Source of the DNA: Aldrovandia affinis | Lineage: Eukaryota; Chordata; Actinopteri; Notacanthiformes; Halosauridae | Reading direction: 5' to 3' | Assembly: GCA_029706075.1 (NCBI GenBank) | Contig: JAINUG010000173.1 | Coordinates: 186,001-250,000, forward strand | DNA: 64,000 bases | Part shown: positions 23,401 to 32,400 of the stretch, in pieces | How the letters are laid out: each line of letters opens with the position of its first letter | Position numbering within the stretch: the first letter of the stretch is position 1 | Made by a program: the position numbers and the translations under genes | The notes under the pieces: generated by a model | What the model saw: the letters and a program-made list of their open reading frames with translations, nothing else | What the model was told of the DNA's origin: nothing | Databases searched by the model: none

Positions 23401-26400
23401 AAAGACTCTATGTAACTCTCTCCTTCCTGAATCTGGCGAAGCGTCCGGATGCGGTCCTCAAGCTCAACTATTTTCTGCGCCAATTCTAAATTAAGTTCAC
23501 ACTTCCTACAAATACCAGTTACGTTAAACTTGGCGTCAGAACTAACACTAAACATATTGCACTCCAAGCAGGAAACAAGGAGGAAGCCATGGTCGAATTC
23601 CTTACCGTAATGTTTTCTTGGGTGTCGAACAGAAAACCACGGTGCTCGAGTCCCGTATAGGTTGGTTAGTTAGGAATAACCGAAAAAGATTAAAAAATAG
23701 AAAAGAGTTTTGTATCCAAATCAGTATAAAAGTGTAGAAAATGCGGGCAGCGAAAACCTGGAGCAGCAGTTACTACAGCGCGCGTCGCGTTCAAAATGGA
23801 AACAGGAAACGATATGATCTATGTTTTCATTATTCTTTTGCTTTGCTGAGTCTATGCGCATTGATTGGGAATGCTGGTTATAAAGACTGGACCAATTATT
23901 GTTTACATAAAATGGCTGTCCGATATAACCTCCGTTTATTGTCTTTCTGCTCAAAGAAAGCTTACAAATGTTAAATGACAACGGAGGGAAAAGGGGGAAA
24001 AAATAAAAACAAAAATGTTTAGTGACAGCAATCTTCTGTTAAGATTATTTTATTTTGACTAGTATCACAATATCATAGCAGAGGCTGCCATTTCTGAAGT
24101 GTTATCAATATGCCTTCAGGAAGGCACAGGAGAGACTGTTTGGATTTGAAAATTCTGTTTGTGTGAACAAAAGTTTATATAATGTTAAAAAGTGCCTTTT
24201 CATCTCAGCTAACAGCAGAGTTACCTGTTAAGGTTAGTGTTCCTCAAAATAAGCACTTTAATGTGTGGATGTTACTTCGAGGGGTTAGGAGTCACTGTGT
24301 TATGGGAGGTGACGGGAAGGGATTCTATTGCACTGAACTTTCACTTGATACTTGTTTATTTTTGTTTTTGTACTATTTGCTTGGAGGTGTGGTTATACTT
24401 ACAAAATATGGTTTCAGTATGTAAATGTATCATTGGCATTTGGAGGTAGAACATGGCTGAACCACATTCACATAGGTCGGGATCAGGTTGCCAGGTGACT
24501 TTTGCTAGCTGGAACGTCAAATCAATGAACCAGTTAGTAAAATGTAAGAGAGTGCTTTCACATTTAATTAAACTTAAGGTGGGGATTGCTTTTCTTCAAG
24601 AGACCCATTTGCGCAATTGTGACCATTTTAGGATTAGGGGGGTGGATAGGACAGTCATATCACTCAAATTTCCACTCTAAGTCCAGGGGGGTCGCTATTC
24701 TCATTCATAAAAATGTTCCATTTATAATGTCACAAGTTGAAGCGGATTCTGCTGGCCGATATGTTATAGTAGTAGGCAGATTGTATGATACACCAGTAAT
24801 TTTAGCCAATATATATGCACCCAATTGCGACGACAGTGCATTTTTTACAAACGTTTTTTCACGTATTCCCAGCATAGATACACATCGTCTTATTTTGGGT
24901 GGGGACATGAACTGTGTATTGTCGCCCTCTTTAGACCGCAGTTCAACCAAACAGATGGCACCAACTAAAGCGGCTTCTACAATACATCTATTTCTTGAAA
25001 CTTACGGTATAGCTGATGTGTGGCGCTTTCAAAATCCCACATCTAGAACATACTCTTTTTTCTCACCAGTCCACAAAACCTATTCGCGTATAGATTACTT
25101 TTTCGTGGACAAGAGCCTTCTTCCATTAATAACTGAATGTGACTACCATGCAATAGTCGTTTCCGTTACTTAAACAACGCTTGATGCTCCAAACAGAATT
25201 TAATCTTTTGTCAACAAGGCATGCTGAGAATCTTATTAATAAAACACGACACAGGACTTATGAGTTTGGGGAGAAAACTGGTAAAATTCTTGCTCATCAA
25301 CTACGCCAGAGAACCGCGGCCCAATCTATACCTGGAATAAAAGATACATTTGGCATCAAACATACAGACCATGTAGAGATTAATCAGTGCTTTCAGGAAT
25401 ACTACTCCCAACTATATACATCTGAATCGCACAATAACAAAATACTTTTTGACTCCTTCTTTGATAAAATAATCATTCCCTCAGTTGATGAAGAGACTGC
25501 GGCTAATCTGGAAAACCCGTTCTCCGCACAGGAACTTATCACTGCAGCTAAATCCATGCAAAATGGAAAATCGCCGGGTCCAGATGGATTCCCGAGTGAA
25601 TTTTATAAGACATTTGCTGATCAATTGGCCCCCATTCTGCTATTGGTCTTTGATGAGTCATTTGAATCTGGCTCGTTGCCCCCAACAATGCATCAAGCAG
25701 TTATCTCTCTTATTCTTAAAAAAGACAAACTGCCCCTGGAGTGTGGTTCATTTCGGCCCATTTCCCTATTAAATGTAGATAGTAAATTACTTGCAAAGAT
25801 ATTGGCCCGACGTTTGGAGGCTATATTGCCCTCTATTATATTGGATGACCAACGGGGTTTATAAAAAATCGCCACTCATTTTTTTAATCTCGTCGCTTAT
25901 ACAATATTTTGTATGATCCCACTGCACCTGACACTCCTGAAGTAATAATATCACTTGATGCTGAGAAAGCATTTGACAGGGTGGAGTGGGACTACCTTTT
26001 CTATACCTTAGGTCGATTTGGATTTGGACCAAAACTTATATCTTGGATTAAGATTATTTATTTTTCCCCCTTAGCTGCAGTACGTACAAACTCCACCCTC
26101 TCTCCTTTTTTTTCACTCAGACGCGGCACTAGACAGGGATGCCCTCTGTCACCCCTTCTGTTTGCTGTAGCGATTGAGCCACTTGCCGCAGCTATACGTA
26201 GCGAGACTAGGATCAAGGGTATATGAAGAGGAACTATTGAGCATAAAGTTAGAGCATAACTCTATGCTGATGATATGCTTTTATATATTTCTGATCCATT
26301 AATCAGTATACCCAAAACAATTGACCTACTAAATGAATTCGGCAGGATATCTGGATATAAAATAAATTTGCAGAAGAGTGAACTTATGCCTATAAACGCA

Positions 26401-29400
26401 GCAGCCAAATCGACCCCACCCAATCTAATACCCTTTAAAATGAGTACGCACAAGTTTAAGTATTTAGGTATCTGGGTCACATATCACTTTAAAGATCTTT
26501 ATAAGGCCAATTTCCCCCCACTTATTGCGATTCTGAAACGGGACCTAGAAAGATGGGACATTCTGCCTTTGGCGTTGGGAGGTAGAATAAATACAATTAA
26601 AATGAATGTTCTTCCTCGGTTTCTGTATATTTTTCAATGCCTCCCTATATTTCTGACTAAAACATTCTTCATGTACATCGATGGGCTAATATCTTCCTTT
26701 ATCTGGCAAAAAAAGCGACCACGGATAAACAAAATATATTGCAACGTCACCGTCTACATGGTGGACTAGGTTTGCCCAATTTTCGATTTTATTATTGGGC
26801 TGCTAATATCAGTATCATGCTACATTGGAAGCATTACTCACTTGATAACACTCTGCCTAAATGGCTACTGTTGGAGGGCGCCTCCTGTAGATCTGCTTCA
26901 CTACATGCGCTACTCTGCTCGAAGCTCCCACTTCCTGAATCTATATCTACATACTCTGCCAACCCAGTTGTAAAGCACTCTCTTAAAATTTGGGCACAAT
27001 TCAGGCGATCCTTTTCACTCAATGACCTCTCTATTCATGCCCCAATAGCAAAAAATAACATGTTTGCACCCTCTATGACTGATGAAGCATATGGTAGTTG
27101 GGCACAGATGGGACTGACCAAGAAAATATTGTAAAGAAGAATTATATTGTTATTTCTATGTTATTTGTGAAATAAAAAGACTTTGAACAAAAAAAAAATT
27201 ACTCCCAAGAGCGCATCGACGACTCATCCAGGAGGTCACAAAAGACCCCAGACGAACATATAAAGAACTGCAGGCCTCAGTTAATGTCAGTGTTCATGAT
27301 TCAACAATAAGAAAGAGACTGGGCAAAAATGGCATCCATGGGAGAGTTCCAAGGCGAAAACCACTGCTGACCAAAAAGAACACAAAGGCTCATCTCACAT
27401 TTGCCAAAAAACATCTTGATGACCCCCAAAACTTTTGGAAAAATATTCTGTGGACTGACGAGCCAAAAGTGGAACTTTTTGAAAGGTGTGGGTCCCGTTA
27501 CATCTGGCGTAAAACTAACACAGCATTCTATAATAAAAACATCATACCAACAGTCAAACATGGAGGTGGTAGTGTGATGGTCTGGGGCTGCTTTGCTGCT
27601 TCAGTACCCGGACGACTTCCCGTAATTGATGGAACCATGAATTCTGCTCTCTACCAGAAAATCCTGAAGGATAATGTCTGGCCATCAGTTCGTGATCTCA
27701 AGCTCAAGCGCACTTGGGTTATGCAGCAGGACAATGATCCGAAACACACCAGCAAGTCCACCTCTGAATGGCTCAAGAAAAACAAAATGAATGTTTTGGA
27801 GTGGCCTAGTCAAAGCCCGGACTTAAATCCGATTGAGATGCTGTGGCATGACCTTAAACAGGCAGTTCATGCTCAAAAACCCTCCAATATGGCTGAATTA
27901 AAACAATTCTGCAAAGAAGAGTGGGCCAAAATTCCTCCACAGCGATGTAAAAGACTCATTGCCAGTTATTGCAAACGTTTGATTGCAGTTGTTGCTGCCA
28001 AGGGCGGCACAACCAGTTATTAAGTTCAGGGGGGCAGTTACTTTTTCACATGGGTATGAAATAAATGAAATAATCATTTAAAAACTATTTTGTTTACTCG
28101 GGTTCTCCTTGTCTTATATTACATTTTGTATGAAGATCTGAAACCATTCAGTTTGACAAATATGCAAAAATAGAGGAAATCAGGAGGGGGGCAAATACTT
28201 TTTCACAGCACTGTGTATATATATATATATTTTTTAAATTGGTTTACGCAAAGTGCAAACTTTATACTTGAAATTATGCTAGAAAACATACCACACATAC
28301 AAGCATTGAATGTTAAATATAGTTGTTTGAATATCTGTATATACTCAGCTTTTTTCCGCTTACAAATGATCGTTTCAATATCGTTATCTAAGTATTTGGT
28401 TAACATATGATAATTATTTTTGGCCATATCGTCCAGCTCTAGTGTGCATCTTTTGCAAGACTGCATGGAATGCCAGAGTGCTTGTGATAGCTAGTCAATC
28501 GCAGCATCGTCAGAGGAGTATATTAGGTGTGGTTTCAGTCAGTTTAGCCTCTGAATAAAAGATGTTGCCATTCCATCCAAGTTTGAACATTTAGACCATA
28601 TAGACGCAACACAAATTGATGGATAATTATCGGCCACTGCCATCGGTAAGTTTGATCTTATCTGCCGATAAGCCAATTGCAGTCAACAAGGCAAATATTG
28701 GCCGATACCGATAGATATATTGGTGCACCCCTAGTTTCTGAACTTTGCAGGAACCACAAAAATAACCTTTGAATTTTCTTAGAATTCATCTTCCTCACCT
28801 GTACAAGAGCTGTAATTTTATAGTGAAAAAACCCATACAGTATGGCATGTGGCTAAAAATATTTAACCAAATTGGCCACTTTGGAAAGGTTTTGGGACAC
28901 CAAAGGATTTTGTGTTTTGAAAAGACTGTTTTAGAAAATGTGATTGCTTTTAGATATTTTCATCCATTTTGTTTGGGGAAGTGTACCACCCATTTGGCGT
29001 AGCACACAATAATTATCTGCAATCTGCTATGTCTTTAGAGGGAAAAATTTTATTAGTAGGGTGTATAGCGTTTTGTCTTTATTTTATATTTTATGTATAA
29101 AGTGCATCATGAGTCTCATAGGTGACACATTTGTAGATTCTTGATTCCTCCTGGTACAACTACATACTTAACATCAAACCCTCAACCATGTCTGTGTGAT
29201 ATATTAGGCTTGATTTAGTAGTATTGAAAAACATGCAGACAGGAAGGGGTTAACCTGGACTGTACCTCTGTGAGGATCTTGTTCCTATAGCCATATATAA
29301 AGTTTACATCGTAATGTTATTGACTTGCTTGGAGACTCTTATGCGTCTAATGCGTCACTCAATGATATAACTCGAAAGTTTGATTCAGGATACAAACTTG

Positions 29401-32400
29401 AAACCTTAAAATTACAATTCCCTTTCCGTAACTCCACATCACCCTATTAAACGTAATCTATTAAAGCAGCAAAAACAATTCAGTAAAATGTCGTTAAACC
29501 GACATGACAAATCAGTAGGAATCAGAGAAAGAGAAAAATAATTCAGTGATGTCTATGCACTAATTTTTATAATAATAATTAGGGGTCGTAGCACAGCGTG
29601 CGCTGGAACCCTATTGTTTTTGTTTCCGATTTGTATTATTTATTTTATTTTATCGCCTTTGTCACTGTTGGTCTCAGGGCTACGGCAGAGAGCTCACAAT
29701 ACGAGGAGGGGGATTGGCTACTAAATTGGGAGAAAATTGGAAAACATCTGAAACAAAATGTAAAAAAAATTATATATGCAAGTTTGAAATGTATGTATTG
29801 TATAGAAATTGCACGAATTGGGGACGCTATAGATCACTATTCAATTTTCAACATTTGAAAGGTCATAACTTGTGAACAGGTTGATGTAGACACACAAAAC
29901 AAACATCCCTAGATTCCTTCACAAAGAACAAATCTGTGTCAGGGATTGACATTAAGCAATCTGAGCCATTTGTCCTTTGGACAAGTGAATAGCATTTTTG
30001 CTTGTCTGGAGCTTTCCTTAACCTGCCCCTATTATTATTATTTTTTAATTTTTTATTTTTTTAAACGCCTTTAAGCACCTTTGAAACACTAGGTGACCGT
30101 GAGTTAATGCAACTCAATACAGGCAGAACACAAGAATACTGTATAAAGGCTTTTGCATGATTTTAATTGAATGCATTTTATCTGACTTGTAAAGTCAATT
30201 TGTGATTAGCTGTTGTACTGGGGCCTTCTTGCCTGCTGTCCACCACTTGGAGAGTGCCCTCCCAGTGTTGTATTCTTTCCCTGGGGGAACATGTATTGAG
30301 ATTTGCAGAAGAAAACTCAACATTTGATTGCTGAGAGAGGCCCTCCAGTCTGGCTGTATTCACTTCATACTGGAGAAGCCTCTCTCACAGCATGGAGCAA
30401 CACCATTTCCACTAGGAAACTGAGGAAACTGGTGATCCATCCCAATAATGGCTCCAATGTTCCAAAGGAACCTGGTAATGATTACAATCCATTAATATGG
30501 AATTACTGCTGTGGCTGATGGCTAGTTTATCTACATTTATTTTGCATTTTTCTCATTTTGAAATTACAGGCGGATGTTTAACCTCAATAAATTGTCATGC
30601 ATTCAATAGAAAAGTGTTACTATTCATTCATTTTAAATTTCTGCCTTATAATTAGCTACTTACATCAATAACTGAACCTCCATACTGGCCAATGTGGACA
30701 CAACTACAAAATACTCTGATCCACATAGCAAGCAGATAAGCCAATTTAACACAAGTATCGATAGCCGTTCGTGTAAAGTGGCATTGTGGTATGCCCTTGT
30801 GCAGTGCTTAATTTGTAAAATAACCACCCACCCCCCGCAGAGGAAAAAGGGTAAACTTTTCCTACCTCTGTGTCACTGCATTTCTGTCCCTCCCTCTGGT
30901 CTAATGGTCCAGGTGCTTCCATAGGACTAATCTTCGCCGATCACCAAAATTAATATTTTCCCTTGACTTTTCTGTTGTGATCCTCTCTATCCAAAGTTCA
31001 ATTTGCAGGAGCTTTATTCCTCTTGTGCATGTGTCGCTTATAATGGACTACTGGATTGGTATGCATTTTGTTTTTTATGAAACTTGATACAGGGCAGGAT
31101 GATAGAGATTGCCCTCTGTCATCCTGCCCTCTGTGCCAAACATCCTGCCCTTTCTAGCGCCACCATCAGGCAAAAGTTGCAATTTTCAACAAGCAAACAA
31201 GAGACACGAAACAAACCCAATAGATCCCTCTCCTCAATTTTTGGGCTGAAGTCTGCCATTAAAAAAAAAAATTGAAAACATTTCAAACAGTTAGTTTCCA
31301 AAGAAGTCACATTTGTAAAAGCAAGTTCTGCTTCAAAAATCATGGCTTTAAACATGAATGCCTTCACATTTTCACATAAGCGGTTGTTCTGAGGACCGAG
31401 GCATTGGCCCTATAGAAGCACATGGTGGCGCTATAAAGCTCTATATATTACAGAATATTTTTAAATTTGTGAAAAATCACACTTCCGAGATTCAAAACTT
31501 GCTACAGTGACTAATCCCCTCATTAGGAACATGCACATTTGCCTACTAATTGTTGCTTGAAGCTACCGTATATTTATTATTAGCTAAATTACCACTTTCA
31601 TTGATTTCCAGAGCTGGAGAACTAGAAATCATGGCACGCAACTAAATTGAGTTATTTTTATTGCATATTTGGTCAACTGAACAGAGAAAAATGATCAGAG
31701 TCAGACTATAATTTTACCTGAACGCCTGACATAATCTCATCAAAGGTACATTGCTGTCTCAATTCTCATGCAAGTAGACAGCCAAGCCTATGTCACTTTT
31801 TGCGCTTCGCATCAGTTGCCATAAGGGTGTATTATAACAGACTGTCACTTTAAAGCAATAAGGCCAGAGAGGCCGTAGTATATTGTCAGTATAGTCACAG
31901 TTAAAGGGTGTTGTTTGACACGAAGCGCAATGTTAAAACCATTTATTTTACATTTAGAATATTTCCAGAGGTTCCATTAGTGCTTATTAGTTTAATATTT
32001 TGACTATTTCTATGGCCTCATGGCTTGCGGGTGAATCATTTGATGACGGTGGATGTATTGACTGAGCTGACTGCAGCTGCACGCTTGGTCTTTATGCACA
32101 GGTGGCTGCCCAGGTTGGACATGCCGCCGTGGGGCTCTACCAAGCACTGCAGGAGAAGAACAGCTGGAGAGAGATGGCATGGAAGTGGGACCGCACTGGG
32201 TAAGGGCTTCTGGGGCAAATGGCCATCTGGGCTCAGCTGGCACCTTCAGTCAAAATGGGGGATGTTGATGGTGTCTCTGAAGAGATTAATTACAACTGTT
32301 GGTTCAGAGTCTTTACCTTGTTTGTCTTATTGTTGTCCCAGTTGTCCCTGCAGGATTAGGGACAGTTGGGAGGATGACATTGGAAAGTATAAGCAAACAC

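Larger units (their letters stand above)
18925..23877 (-). mobile_element. near full-length L2-clade LINE nested in L1 copy 1
   Basis: Read on the minus strand: 5' region, ORF1 with an SGNH esterase block, ORF2 with endonuclease and RT, then a 3' UTR ending in repeated GATTTGATTTGATTTGAT (about 18925-18950). The tail of short tandem units is typical of L2/CR1 elements. It is about 5 kb. The flanks contain related but not identical ~50-base segments (18871-18924 and 23878-23926). Confidence 0.88.
17758..27194 (+). mobile_element. Tx1-like L1 LINE (copy 1), inserted in Tc1-2 and carrying an L2
   Basis: Bounded by an exact 17 bp target duplication AAAATTACTCCCAAGAG at 17741-17757 and 27195-27211. 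It ends in AATAAA and an A run just before the right copy. Without the L2 it is about 4.5 kb, with a 5' UTR, a coiled-coil ORF1 and an ORF2 with endonuclease and RT. Its 5' end (GGGGGCGCT...ATGGAGTAG) resembles that of L1 copy 2 at 50460, so the 5' end is likely original. Confidence 0.9.
17552..28023 (+). pseudogene. Tc1 transposase of element 2, interrupted by L1
   Basis: The ATG at 17552 gives [20 protein letters not shown] and the first helix-turn-helix. An in-frame TGA at about 17702 follows KWRKL. The frame reaches [13 protein letters not shown], where the L1 sits, and then resumes beyond 27211 with the second DNA-binding part and the DDE blocks: WTDEPK near 27455, QDNDPKHT near 27730 and NPIEM near 27830. 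It ends GGTTSY at 28022. Apart from the stop and the insertion, the catalytic half (27469-28023) is open and intact. Confidence 0.9.
17191..28213 (+). mobile_element. Tc1-like transposon 2, split by an L1 insertion
   Basis: The left end CAGTGGCGTGAAAAAGTATT (17191) and right end, inverted, CAGTGCTGTGAAAAAGTATT (to 28213) are terminal inverted repeats. The Tc1 sequence occupies 17191-17757 and 27195-28213, about 1.58 kb once the L1 is removed. TA flanks it on the left; the right flank reads TG, which looks like one point change. Confidence 0.92.
15100..28441 (-). mobile_element. hAT element A, the outer host of the nested cluster (only parts remain)
   Basis: On the minus strand the 5' end is recognisable at 28441 (CTAGAGCTGGACGATATGGC). 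It continues to 28214, then, past two Tc1 insertions, through 15576-15260 to a BED-finger exon starting at 15259. Removing the insertions leaves about 580 bases from the end to the start codon, a reasonable 5' region. It continues below 13640 for an uncertain distance, and the other terminus was not found. The reconstruction is inference from orientation and spacing. Confidence 0.5.

Noticed and set aside
24182..24449. 80- and 70-codon plus ORFs before ORF2
   Set aside because: They lie in the L1 spacer, overlap each other in different frames and resemble nothing in copy 2.
28212..28216. Exact TA duplication for Tc1-2
   Set aside because: The right flank reads TG, not TA; it is treated as a point change since the inverted repeats are clear.
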